From: Acidobacteriota bacterium | Lineage (GTDB): Bacteria > Acidobacteriota > Terriglobia > Bryobacterales > Bryobacteraceae | NCBI GenBank assembly: GCA_016213775.1 | Contig: JACQZR010000192.1 | Coordinates: forward strand, 1 to 32,349 | Direction of reading: 5' to 3' | Length of the DNA stretch: 32,349 nucleotides | Shown here: piece by piece, positions 1 to 8,045 of the stretch | Numbering within the stretch: position 1 is the stretch's first letter | How the letters are laid out: each line of letters starts with the position of its first letter | The notes under the pieces: generated by a model | What the model was told of the DNA's origin: nothing | The model's database searches: none | The model's input: the letters and a program-made list of their open reading frames with translations, nothing else | Translations under genes and position numbers: made by a program

Positions 1-72
1 AGTGAGGCCGCGCAGGATATCGCGTTTGCCCAGCCTCACGGAGAGTTGATCGAGTTCTATAACCGGAGTCAT
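1..72 (-). CDS. ABC transporter ATP-binding protein, N-terminus only (cut by window edge)
   Basis: Only the first 24 codons lie in the window; the gene runs off the left edge. The translation starts MTPVIELDQLSVRLGKR and continues DILRGLT, the usual first beta-strands of an ABC ATPase before the Walker A loop. The Walker A motif itself is outside the window, so the family call rests on this short N-terminal pattern. The ATG overlaps the stop codon of the upstream FecR-type gene as ATGA (69-72). That implies translational coupling and one operon with the sigma factor and anti-sigma-like protein. The substrate cannot be told. Confidence 0.72.
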   Translation of the reverse strand, partial: MTPVIELDQLSVRLGKRDILRGLT

Positions 73-2585
73 TGTGTCTTCATTGGGGCTCTCTGGCCTG
101 ATTTCTGATTCATGGGTAACCCGCTCAGTATCGAACCAAGCGGCAACCCAAATAGGTTACCTGTTGTTGACGCCACGATGCGATCCGGTTCCGCCGAGAC
201 CGCAATCAGACTAGCTTGCATTTCCTTCACGGTTTGCAGAGACTGCTTCTGCTCGGGCGACAGGTTAATGAAGTTTTGCAAAGTATCCGCCAGCGGGGAA
301 ACCACGCCGGCCAGATTCTGGTAGAAGAGGCCGGAGAAGTTGGGGTTGGAGCCGGTAGGCAGCAGCGAGCGGAATTTCTCCGAACGTACCAGCGAGAGGC
401 CCATCTGCCGCTTCTGCATCGCGTCGGTCAACAACGCGCGGCTGGCGCCCATCAGCAGGTAGCTGTCTACGTAGGTCCAGTGCGCTTCCCATGGCAGATT
501 GCCGCCCGAGAGCTTGTAGAAGGTCCGCCCGTTGACGTCTTCCTTCACCATCGCAAGGCGCGGCATGTTGGCCGGCGCTTCCTGATTGGCCACCTCAATC
601 AGCTTCTCGAGGGTGGTCTGCAATCGCTGCGGCGAGTTCACTTCGAGCGCCAGCTTCCAGTTGGGGACCGGGATCAAAGCCCCGTCGAGGGCGATGGTGA
701 TCTCTGAGCCGATCGGTCCGGCAAGATCATCCAGCAGCCGCAGTCCTGTCGTGGATTCGAACTTAGCCACGGCGCTGTGACCGTTTGAAGAGTTCCGGCT
801 GGCCAGATTCATGAGCTCTTCCACCAGAGCCCTCGGCTGCTTCACGACAAGAGAGGCCACCGCCCCCGCTTCCGGAGTGATAAAGTCGAGCGTGCTGATA
901 GGTCCGGCGTTGCCTAGCATTGCGGCAATTCCCTTGCGTTCGCCCTTGAACTGGAGCGTCGCGCGATTTTCCGTGCGTCCGGCGATCTCGCGCCGTTCGA
1001 CGATTACCGACTGCGCGCTGTCGAATCCCAAGTCCATCATTGCGTGCCTGCTCTTGTTAGGAACGAATTTGCCGGTGATTTGTTCCAAGTTTGACGCGAA
1101 AAGCCAGCTCGCGCCGTTCCTGTAGGTTTGCTCGATACGTGCACGCATCGGGCCGGCGGCCGCGCCCCCACGTGCGACCATCATTTCTCCTGCCTGCAGA
1201 TGCGCGGGTTTGTCGGAGAGAATCAGGATGTTGTTGCGGATGGCGTAGGGCACCGCCCCCTTCACATTGGCGGCCGTAAGTTCACGATCGAGGAAGGTGC
1301 GGAGGCCGGCTTCCGACTTCACTTCCGCGAAGATCACCGGATAATCGGGCTCGCCCTGCAACGTGAGAATGATTTCCTCGCCGAGGTAGGCGCTGAGTTC
1401 CTTCAGCTTGTCGAGCATCATCTCCACGCCGGCACGCATGTCCTTGTTCTGCGCAGAGCCCCACCACGAGCGCAGCACTTCGCTCGAATTGAGGCGCTCG
1501 TCGAGCACCTGGCGCGCCTGAGCGAGCATGAGGCCGACGTTCGGCATGGCGGCGAACATCCGTGCGTCCTCGGGCACATAGACCAACAGTCTCGAGTTGT
1601 AGCGCAGCCCGGGCGCGGGAATTGCTTCGAGCTTCTTCCCGAGGATGGCGAGTTCGCCCAACAGTGCGGCGTAACGCGCGGAATCCTTGCTCCAGGCGAA
1701 CTCCTCCGCCACCGGGGCGGATTCGAGCACCTGACTCGTGCGAGCCTGCTCACCGGGCTTCAGAGCTTCACTGCGGCCGTTGTGGGACACCTGAACTTCG
1801 CCTTCCACCACGGAGACGCGCGATCCGAGTGTCCCTTTGTTCACCGAAAAGATAGTCCCCTTCACGGAGACTTCGCTATCGCCGGTGGCCACGTACAAGC
1901 GGCCCTGCTTCTGTTTGGCGGCTTGGACGATGATGTGCCCGCGATCGAGGCGGATTGTGGTTCCGCGCCAGCCGCGCGCAACCGACAACTCGGCGCGCTC
2001 GTTCATCTCCACACGCGAGCCGTCCCAAAGAGTGAGCGTAGCGCGAGACCCGGACGCCGTGCGGACTTCCTGCCCGTCAGTGATCGCGAACCCTTCGGTC
2101 GCGGCCAACGGACCCGAGTTGTTCAACCGGTAGAGCATGCCGTCGACAGCGGCGACGGTTGCGCGAGGGCTCGAATCGAGAACGGCCATCAGCGAATAAC
2201 GCATCGCGTAGACAGCGCCGCCGGCACACACCGCCAGGGCCGCGGCAATGGCCCATCGCGGAACGAGGGCAGCGCGCTTCGGACGCATGCCGGCAATCGG
2301 GATCACCGAGGGTTTGGATACGCCACGTTCGTGATCGAGCGCCTTGCGGCAGGCTACGCATTCCTTAACGTGATCTTCCAACAGCATCCGCCGCGCATCG
2401 GACAACGTACGCTGCAGGTAGGCGGGCATCAGCGTGCGGAAATCTTCGCAACCGCGAATTGCGGTGACTCCGGATGCTCCAGCGCCAAACAGCGTGCGCC
2501 GCACGCGCTCGCCGGCTTCCGCGACAGTGGCGTCGTCCGGTTGGCTCTGCTGAACCTGATTGAGGATCTCATCGAATTTGCTCAT
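69..2585 (-). CDS. Membrane anti-sigma-like protein: zinc finger, TM helix, FecR domain, long exported C-terminal region
   Basis: This is an 838-residue protein. A cytoplasmic zinc-finger anti-sigma motif is visible (C46, then H72-x3-C76-x2-C79). One membrane helix follows at about 108-130, then a FecR-type domain at about 160-290 (FSVNKGTLGSRVSVVEGEV, KPGEQA). The remaining 540 or so residues resemble DUF3352-like exported proteins that repeat a two-subunit fold; that family call is weak. Zinc-finger proteins of this kind bind their cognate ECF sigma factor at the membrane and release it on a signal. Here the sensing part would be periplasmic. It overlaps the sigma gene upstream (ATGA, 2582-2585) and the ABC gene downstream (ATGA, 69-72). 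The fusion of zinc finger, FecR and a very large C-terminal part is much longer than classic FecR proteins (about 300 residues). Anti-sigma function is inferred from the motif and neighbours. Confidence 0.85.
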   Translation of the reverse strand: MSKFDEILNQVQQSQPDDATVAEAGERVRRTLFGAGASGVTAIRGCEDFRTLMPAYLQRTLSDARRMLLEDHVKECVACRKALDHERGVSKPSVIPIAGMRPKRAALVPRWAIAAALAVCAGGAVYAMRYSLMAVLDSSPRATVAAVDGMLYRLNNSGPLAATEGFAITDGQEVRTASGSRATLTLWDGSRVEMNERAELSVARGWRGTTIRLDRGHIIVQAAKQKQGRLYVATGDSEVSVKGTIFSVNKGTLGSRVSVVEGEVQVSHNGRSEALKPGEQARTSQVLESAPVAEEFAWSKDSARYAALLGELAILGKKLEAIPAPGLRYNSRLLVYVPEDARMFAAMPNVGLMLAQARQVLDERLNSSEVLRSWWGSAQNKDMRAGVEMMLDKLKELSAYLGEEIILTLQGEPDYPVIFAEVKSEAGLRTFLDRELTAANVKGAVPYAIRNNILILSDKPAHLQAGEMMVARGGAAAGPMRARIEQTYRNGASWLFASNLEQITGKFVPNKSRHAMMDLGFDSAQSVIVERREIAGRTENRATLQFKGERKGIAAMLGNAGPISTLDFITPEAGAVASLVVKQPRALVEELMNLASRNSSNGHSAVAKFESTTGLRLLDDLAGPIGSEITIALDGALIPVPNWKLALEVNSPQRLQTTLEKLIEVANQEAPANMPRLAMVKEDVNGRTFYKLSGGNLPWEAHWTYVDSYLLMGASRALLTDAMQKRQMGLSLVRSEKFRSLLPTGSNPNFSGLFYQNLAGVVSPLADTLQNFINLSPEQKQSLQTVKEMQASLIAVSAEPDRIVASTTGNLFGLPLGSILSGLPMNQKSGQRAPMKTQ

Positions 2586-3094
2586 TGCGAACCTCCCAAA
2601 AACTCTTTCTGCAATCGCTGCCGGACACGAAACAACGTTACCGCCACGCCTATTTTGGAGATTCCCATCATTGCCGCGATGTCGCCGTTGTCATGCCCTT
2701 CAAAGAAGCGCAGCACAAACATCTCGGCATGCCTGGCGTCCAACCGTCCCAGAGCCTGGCGCAGCGCATGCTGCAACTCGGGGTCGGACGACGCTTCTCC
2801 CGGTGGACTCGCCTCGGCTTTGTCCTTCTGCGACTGGCGTTGGCGGAGGAGATCGAGCGAGGCGTGAACCGCGGCGCGGCGCAGGTAGCTCTCCGGCTGG
2901 GCGATGGGAGCAGCGCCGGCGTCACGGCCCATCACCCGCAGGAAGACGGTCTGCATGACGTCTTCCGCATCGGCGGGATTGCCCGTGATCCGGTACGCTG
3001 TCCGGAACACCATCCCGTGGTGATCGGAATAGATCTGTTCGAGCGGGTTGGTTGGCACCGGTTCTCCCTGCTTCCGCCACGCCACTTGTAACAT
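2582..3094 (-). CDS. ECF-type RNA polymerase sigma factor
   Basis: The 170-residue product has the two conserved blocks of a group 4 sigma factor. Region 2 spans about 18-60 (YSDHHGMVFRTAYRITG, then EDVMQTVFLRV), and region 4 spans about 108-165 with its helix-turn-helix (NGDIAAMMGISKIGVAVTL). It would direct core RNA polymerase to a small regulon, held inactive by the zinc-finger protein encoded just downstream. The start at 3094 has an AGGAA ribosome site about nine bases upstream, and region 2 begins close to it. The stop overlaps the anti-sigma start as ATGA. The gene diverges from the VWA protein gene across 97 bases, so the promoter, possibly autoregulated, must lie there. Confidence 0.93.
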   Translation of the reverse strand: MLQVAWRKQGEPVPTNPLEQIYSDHHGMVFRTAYRITGNPADAEDVMQTVFLRVMGRDAGAAPIAQPESYLRRAAVHASLDLLRQRQSQKDKAEASPPGEASSDPELQHALRQALGRLDARHAEMFVLRFFEGHDNGDIAAMMGISKIGVAVTLFRVRQRLQKEFLGGSQ

Positions 3095-3191
3095 TCGGGT
3101 TCGTTCCTGCCTTTCACCCCTAAAGACAGCACCTGCACCCGGTTTATTACGAGGCCTCTCAAAAAAAGATTACAGTAAAGACAGCTCCTTC
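3095..3191. promoter_or_regulatory. Divergent promoter region between sigma factor and VWA genes
   Basis: These 97 bases separate two divergent starts and must hold both promoters. A TACAGT box near 3172-3177 could serve as a -10 for the plus-strand gene, but no convincing -35 box is seen. Nothing more specific can be supported. Confidence 0.3.
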
Positions 3192-4763
3192 ATGTTGTTT
3201 CCGAGGTTCCTGTCGCTTCTGATTCTCTTCGCCCCATTCGCCTTGGGGGAGCGTGTCTTCTTATCCAATACTACCGGTTCCATTGAGGTGAGAATCGTCA
3301 AAGGGGACCGGCTTGCCATAACCAAGAATGCCATGGGGAGGGCCGTGCTGCCCACCGATGTGGTGGTGCAGCGCCGGGAAAACGACATCGACATCGCTTG
3401 CGACCCCAAGGATGGAACTGTCGTAGACATGGTGATTACCCTGCCGCTGGGTTTACCGTTTCGCGCGGAAACGGTGAAGGGGCGGATCAGCGTGGAAGGG
3501 CTCGCCGGGCCGATGGACCTGTTTACCGACAGCGGCGATATCCGCATCGCAGTGCCGTGGAGCGCGACAAAGCTGTCTGCGCAGAGCTCCCCCGGCGTGC
3601 CCAGGGAATTCAATGCCCCGGAAGGCTATAAATTCGATGTGAAGACTTCGGGGAAAAAAGAGATTCGAGCCTGGTGGGTTACGGATCGGCTCCCGGCGCG
3701 CCGCATCACCTATGGCTACGCGCGCATACAGGCGAAGAACCCCGGCAAGATCGATCTGGTGGACATTCCGTATCCCGCTGACGCGGCGATCAAGATGCCA
3801 TGGCACGCCGTGAGATTGGTGGATGAGATGCTGCGCACGCCGGACCGTGCGCAAAAGAAGGCGGTCCCGGCCGCCCCGGCTGTGCCTGAGTCGACGGCCA
3901 ATCCCGACGGCACCGTCACCTTCCGTTCGGATGTTCGAGTGGTGGCGTTGAGTGCGTCCGTGATGCACGACGGCAGGCCGATTCCGGGACTGAAGCCCGA
4001 GCAGTTTGAAGTATTGGAGGACGGCGTTCCGCAGGATGTGCGCATCGCCGGGAATGAAGAAGCGCCATTCAATCTGGCCCTGCTGCTCGATTTGAGCGGC
4101 AGTACGCAACAGGAACGTAACTCCATGCAGGAAGCAGCCAAACGGTTTTACGGGATCGCGCGGCCGGAAGATCGTGTGGCAGTGTACGCGCTCGCGGAGA
4201 GTCTGTTCATGGTGCTCTCGCCCCTTACCGCCAACCGCGATCAGTTGGTGCGGGCGCTGCGTGCGGTGCCGGCCATGTCGGGCGGTTCGCCGGTGTACGA
4301 CACGATCGTGCTCGCTTACACGGAGGAGTTGAACCAGCGGCCGAACGAGCGCAATGCACTGATCGTGATCAGCGACGGCATGGACAATCAGATTGAGGGA
4401 AAGGTGACGCCGAGCGAGGTCTCGTTCCCCAAGCTACTGCGGGCCGCGGAGAGTTGGAACGCCCTGGTCTATCCGATTTACCTCGACCCGTTCTCGAAGC
4501 TTCCCCCGCCCAGTTGGGCCGTGAAGGCGAAGAAGCAAATGAGCAGCCTGGCGGATGCGACCGGCGGGAAGCTGTTCACCGCGAGCGGCCTTCGTGACCT
4601 GGAGCCCGTGTATTCGCAGGTGGCCGAGGAACTGCGGAGCGTCTACAGCATCACCTACACGCCCAAGAATCAGAATTTCGATGGAGCGTGGCGCAGGGTG
4701 CAGGTGCGGGTGAAGGAGCGCGGGGCGATCGTTCGCACCCGCGCCGGCTACTTCGCGCGCTGA
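3192..4763 (+). CDS. Exported VWA-domain protein of the acidobacterial VWFA-related type
   Basis: The chosen ATG gives 523 residues opening with a clear signal peptide (MLFPRFLSLLILFAPFALG). The upstream open frame lacks such a start and would run into the divergent promoter. Residues about 20-160 resemble an adhesin-like DUF4097 beta region (repeated strands, GRISVEGLAGPMDL, DSGDIRI). Residues about 245-520 form a VWA domain with an intact MIDAS start, D300-x-S302-x-S304, preceded by the block FEVLEDGVPQDV that is typical of the acidobacterial VWFA-related family (TIGR03436). A later conserved Asp lies in VISDGMDN. These proteins are exported and likely bind partners through a divalent metal ion; no specific role is established. 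The gene is followed by a small exported NTF2-like gene after 29 bases. Confidence 0.88.
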   Translation: MLFPRFLSLLILFAPFALGERVFLSNTTGSIEVRIVKGDRLAITKNAMGRAVLPTDVVVQRRENDIDIACDPKDGTVVDMVITLPLGLPFRAETVKGRISVEGLAGPMDLFTDSGDIRIAVPWSATKLSAQSSPGVPREFNAPEGYKFDVKTSGKKEIRAWWVTDRLPARRITYGYARIQAKNPGKIDLVDIPYPADAAIKMPWHAVRLVDEMLRTPDRAQKKAVPAAPAVPESTANPDGTVTFRSDVRVVALSASVMHDGRPIPGLKPEQFEVLEDGVPQDVRIAGNEEAPFNLALLLDLSGSTQQERNSMQEAAKRFYGIARPEDRVAVYALAESLFMVLSPLTANRDQLVRALRAVPAMSGGSPVYDTIVLAYTEELNQRPNERNALIVISDGMDNQIEGKVTPSEVSFPKLLRAAESWNALVYPIYLDPFSKLPPPSWAVKAKKQMSSLADATGGKLFTASGLRDLEPVYSQVAEELRSVYSITYTPKNQNFDGAWRRVQVRVKERGAIVRTRAGYFAR

Positions 4764-4770
4764 GCGGCGC

Positions 4771-4779
4771 GGAGGTGAT
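4771..4779 (+). promoter_or_regulatory. Extended Shine-Dalgarno for the NTF2-like gene
   Basis: GGAGGTGAT is a nine-base match to the anti-Shine-Dalgarno tail. It sits 13 bases before the GTG at 4793, somewhat farther than usual. The only nearer in-frame triplets are GTG 4775, which lies inside the motif, and CTG 4787, so 4793 remains the best start, with some doubt. Confidence 0.45.
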
Positions 4780-4792
4780 AAGCTATCTGGCT

Positions 4793-5218
4793 GTGAAGAC
4801 ATTCATTCTCTTTGTCGCCACTTGCTTTGCCACCACCATGCTTACTGCTGCCTCCGCTGATGAACAGGCCGTCCGCGCGGCCATGGAAAAATTCAATGAA
4901 GCCTCGCGCAAGGGCGATGGGGCGACTCTGGAGAAGCTCATCCACCCGGATATTGTGTACAGCCACTCCAACGCCAAAGAGGAAACCAAGGCGGAAGCGA
5001 TCGCCGCGCTCGTAAAGAGCAAGAACAACTTCGAATTCCAACCCGGCTGGACTGTGAAGGTCTACGGCAACACGGCCATCCTGCGCGTCAAGGCCGTTGC
5101 CAAGAGCATGAACAACGGACAGCCAACAACGACGCCGTTGTCGATGCTCCTGGTGTGGATCAAAGTTGGAAATGGCTGGCAAATGGTGGGACGCCAGACT
5201 ACACGCCTGCCGCAGTAG
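4793..5218 (+). CDS. Exported NTF2-like (SnoaL/DUF4440-type) small protein
   Basis: The GTG start gives 141 residues with a signal peptide (VKTFILFVATCFATTMLTAASA). The rest is a single NTF2-like domain: an initial helix (EQAVRAAMEKFNEASRKGD), the typical HPDIVYSHSN strand, then the strands WTVKVYGNTAILRVKAVA and LLVWIKVGNGWQMVGRQTT. The cone-shaped NTF2 fold binds small hydrophobic ligands or acts as an enzyme scaffold; this DUF4440-like branch has no assigned reaction. The gene sits 29 bases after the VWA gene and probably shares its transcript. Its stop is only nine bases from the stop of the convergent TonB receptor gene. Confidence 0.8.
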   Translation: MKTFILFVATCFATTMLTAASADEQAVRAAMEKFNEASRKGDGATLEKLIHPDIVYSHSNAKEETKAEAIAALVKSKNNFEFQPGWTVKVYGNTAILRVKAVAKSMNNGQPTTTPLSMLLVWIKVGNGWQMVGRQTTRLPQ

Positions 5219-5227
5219 GGATTTCGC

Positions 5228-7882
5228 TCAAAAACGGTGTCTGAGCCGGATCTGCAGGCTCCGCCCTGGGCCGTCCAGACCCCAGCCGATGCCCCTGTAG
5301 TTTTTGTCCGTGAAGTTGGACACGTCCGCCATCAGATCCGTTCGCTCGCCCACCCGGAGCCCGCCTCGCAATCCAAGAATCACGAAACCCGGGATAGCCG
5401 TGAACTGTGGCGCTGAATCGAGCGATCCCAAGACCCGTTGTTGCACCCGCGCAAGTGATTCTCCGGTCGTCAGCAAAATCCCATTGGCCACCAAGCCGCG
5501 TGTGCGCGCGCCATTGTTGAAGAACGATTGGATGTCTGCTCGTGACCGCGGACCGCCAATGCGCCTGTCCGACAACGCCAGCGACGACAGCCTGTCTTGC
5601 CGCCCTGCCAGGGTTCCGTAGGCTTCCACCCAGAAACGGGCGTGTGGACGCCAACCGAGTACGGGGTTGAAGGTGAACGGCGGTACCCCTGGTTCGATAT
5701 CGGGAGGAAGTCCTGTTACCGAATCCCTTGCCTCTACAAAGGTGAGATTCTCGCTGAACGTCCACGCGCTGGACAGACGAAGGCGCGCGGAGTGTTCGAT
5801 GCCGCGCAACTTCGCGCCGGAATAATTCGATCGCACCAGTACGGGAGAGGTGGAAAGCGGAACAAACACCGCGCCGCCCGGAAGCTGCCTCGTGATGGTC
5901 TGCTCCCCGAGCGGTTGTCCCACCGCACCGGGTGGGAGGATTAGCGCCTGCGAGATGATGGAATTGCCAAGATTCAGCCAGAAACCGGTCAACTCGGCTT
6001 GCCAACGGGGACGGCGGAACCGGATGCCGGCATCAATGTTATCGCTGAACTCCGGGCGCAACCGCTCCACCGGCAGACCTGTCGACCTGGCCTGATCATC
6101 GGCGCGGTCGCCAATCAGCGCGCCCCGTCCCGCCAGGTCCGCTACGGCGGCTTCATACTGCCCGTTTCCCTGCAACCCGAGCGTTCCCAGATCGGTGACG
6201 TTCGGCGCGCGAAATCCCCGGCTGTAGTTGAGGTGCAGTCCCGCCCAATCGCGGAACCAGGTTGCCGCTCCGATCCTCCCGGTGAGTGCGCTGGCGGATA
6301 ACGAATCATCGGGCCATAGACGCTTGCCGCCCACGAGTGGGCTGTTGGACGCGCGCGATTCATACGCCGAACCGCCATAGCGAATCGCGCCGCTGAGGCG
6401 AAGCCACTTGGATTGCCAGGGATGCCAACCGAGCTGTTGATATACCCCGTAGAGTGAGTACGTGGCGCCGTCGGGAATGCGAGGCCGCTCCTGGGTTACC
6501 GCATTGTTGACCGGGTCCACCGCGAACGAGGGTGCGACTATCCGTTCGAAGTAAGCCTCGCCACCACCCAGCCATTCCATCCCGCGCGTGCGTTTCTCAT
6601 ACACCCCCTGGACTCCGTGCACCTTCGTCTTTTCGTACTGGTGCGTGATCGCGGCGTTCGGATTCCCCTGCCCGCCCTGATTGACTCGCTCCTCGCGCTG
6701 GGCGTTGTACGATCCCGTGACGGACACCTGGTCCAGGGGACCCGCCTGGAACTGCTGATAGCGCAGATAGCCGAAATCGAGCATCAGATTGCGAAGGTCG
6801 GCGATCCAGTTGCCATCCCCACCGAGTAGCTGATCGTAACGCTTTCCGCCGTCCTGCTGGCTGCGTTCGTAGTGGCCGATGAGCAATGCTGTCGGGCGAA
6901 GGCGCATCTGCGAATGGAACGAGCCGCCATAGGCCGTAAAGGCGGTATCCGGCAATCGCGGCCCGAGAACCGTCGAGGGCAACCCGAGAAACCGCGTCAC
7001 CGCGGCGTGGCTGTCGATGCCCTGGCCCGTCACCAATGTGCTGGATCGCAGCAGACTGAGTTGGGATTGGAGGCTGAACCTTGTGCCGCTGCGGCCGATT
7101 GTCGCGGACGGCCCGAAGGCGTGCGCCACCGATTGATAGAGTGACGACACTCCTCCGTGCCAGCTTCCTGGCTTCGACTCCATGAACCTCGACAGCAGGG
7201 ACACCGTGCCGCCAAGCGAATCGGATCCATATTGTGCGCTGTTGGGTCCTCGCACTACCTCCACCGAATCGAGAGATTCCGGCTGGACCAAGTTCAGGAA
7301 GGTGCTGATTCCACCGCGCTGCGCGGAACTCGTGTAGCGCACGCCATCGCGAAACACTGCGACGTTCTTCCCGGTCAAACCCCGTGCAAAGACGCTTCCC
7401 AGCGTGGGACTGGTGCGAAGCTGGTGAACTCCGGGCTCTGCTTCCGCAATCTCGCTCAGGAGGACGACTCGCGTCTCCAGATTCTTGCGCGGAATCACCG
7501 TCACCGGCTGCGGCGACAGATTGGCGTCAAGTATTTGATTGTCCGCCGTCACCGTGAGCCGGGTTTCCCGAACGTCCAGTTCCAGGCGCAACGTGATCGC
7601 AAGCGGCTGATCCCCTACGTCAATTCGCTGCTGTAGCGAGGCAAACCCCGTCTTAGTTGCTGTAAGGACATAAACGCCGCGTGCCGGCAGCATGAAGTGA
7701 AACTTGCCGTCGGGACCGGTAGTGGTCGCGCCCGCCGATGCCTGGCCCTGCATTGCGAAGCGGATCTCGGTGTTCGCCGCCGCGGCACCAGAGGGGTCGA
7801 GGACTAATCCATGCACCTCCGCCCCCGTAGCGCAGCAGGCGGTGATAGCGAATAGGGCGGCGGCAATCAGGACCTGCATCAT
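5228..7882 (-). CDS. TonB-dependent outer-membrane receptor
   Basis: Starting at the first of two adjacent ATGs gives 884 residues with a signal peptide (MMQVLIAAALFAITACCATG). A longer open frame upstream runs through the hairpin cluster and is not protein-like. Residues about 22-105 are a carboxypeptidase-regulatory (CarboxypepD_reg) fold. A plug domain follows at about 115-240 with the hallmark VEVVRGPNSAQYGSDSLGG. The remainder is a 22-strand-type barrel ending in RGIGWGLDGPGRSLQIRLRHRF-like strands with a terminal Phe, as needed for outer-membrane insertion. The family imports siderophores, vitamin B12, metal complexes or sugars using TonB energy; the ligand is unknown. No strong ribosome site is seen before the ATG pair. 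Confidence 0.92.
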   Translation of the reverse strand: MMQVLIAAALFAITACCATGAEVHGLVLDPSGAAAANTEIRFAMQGQASAGATTTGPDGKFHFMLPARGVYVLTATKTGFASLQQRIDVGDQPLAITLRLELDVRETRLTVTADNQILDANLSPQPVTVIPRKNLETRVVLLSEIAEAEPGVHQLRTSPTLGSVFARGLTGKNVAVFRDGVRYTSSAQRGGISTFLNLVQPESLDSVEVVRGPNSAQYGSDSLGGTVSLLSRFMESKPGSWHGGVSSLYQSVAHAFGPSATIGRSGTRFSLQSQLSLLRSSTLVTGQGIDSHAAVTRFLGLPSTVLGPRLPDTAFTAYGGSFHSQMRLRPTALLIGHYERSQQDGGKRYDQLLGGDGNWIADLRNLMLDFGYLRYQQFQAGPLDQVSVTGSYNAQREERVNQGGQGNPNAAITHQYEKTKVHGVQGVYEKRTRGMEWLGGGEAYFERIVAPSFAVDPVNNAVTQERPRIPDGATYSLYGVYQQLGWHPWQSKWLRLSGAIRYGGSAYESRASNSPLVGGKRLWPDDSLSASALTGRIGAATWFRDWAGLHLNYSRGFRAPNVTDLGTLGLQGNGQYEAAVADLAGRGALIGDRADDQARSTGLPVERLRPEFSDNIDAGIRFRRPRWQAELTGFWLNLGNSIISQALILPPGAVGQPLGEQTITRQLPGGAVFVPLSTSPVLVRSNYSGAKLRGIEHSARLRLSSAWTFSENLTFVEARDSVTGLPPDIEPGVPPFTFNPVLGWRPHARFWVEAYGTLAGRQDRLSSLALSDRRIGGPRSRADIQSFFNNGARTRGLVANGILLTTGESLARVQQRVLGSLDSAPQFTAIPGFVILGLRGGLRVGERTDLMADVSNFTDKNYRGIGWGLDGPGRSLQIRLRHRF

Positions 7883-7940
7883 TACAGTTTGGCATAGGCC
7901 TGTTTTCGACCAAGGTTGTACCGAGAATTGGACACTTTGG

Positions 7941-7999
7941 GGGGCTTCAGTCCCGCCAAGGCTGGCCTGGAAAGGCCAGCCGCGGCCAGGATTGGCCGC
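7941..7999. repeat. Cluster of three adjacent hairpins (REP-like or transcript-end element)
   Basis: In the 163-base gap upstream of the TonB receptor there are two perfect stem-loops side by side. The first is 7960-7968 paired with 7973-7981 (nine pairs, loop GGAA). The second is 7982-7988 paired with 7993-7999 (seven pairs, loop GGAT). A weaker third stem lies at 7941-7945 with 7950-7954 (loop TTCA). There is no U-run after them, so a standard intrinsic terminator is unlikely. The position, between the aldo/keto reductase stop and the receptor start, fits a REP-type repeat or an RNA-processing or attenuation element in the minus transcript. Confidence 0.6.
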
Positions 8000-8045
8000 C
8001 CCACACGACGGCGGAATGTACAAACTCCGCCCTATGAGGGTTTGC

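Noticed and set aside
1128-2867. 579-codon open frame on the plus strand opposite the FecR-type gene
   Set aside because: It has no recognisable domain and mirrors the codon pattern of the high-GC gene on the other strand, which has clear zinc-finger, membrane and FecR features.
7883-8045. Cobalamin or other riboswitch upstream of the TonB receptor
   Set aside because: The hairpins are simple stem-loops and I could not find the conserved core of the cobalamin riboswitch, so I left it as an unassigned hairpin cluster.
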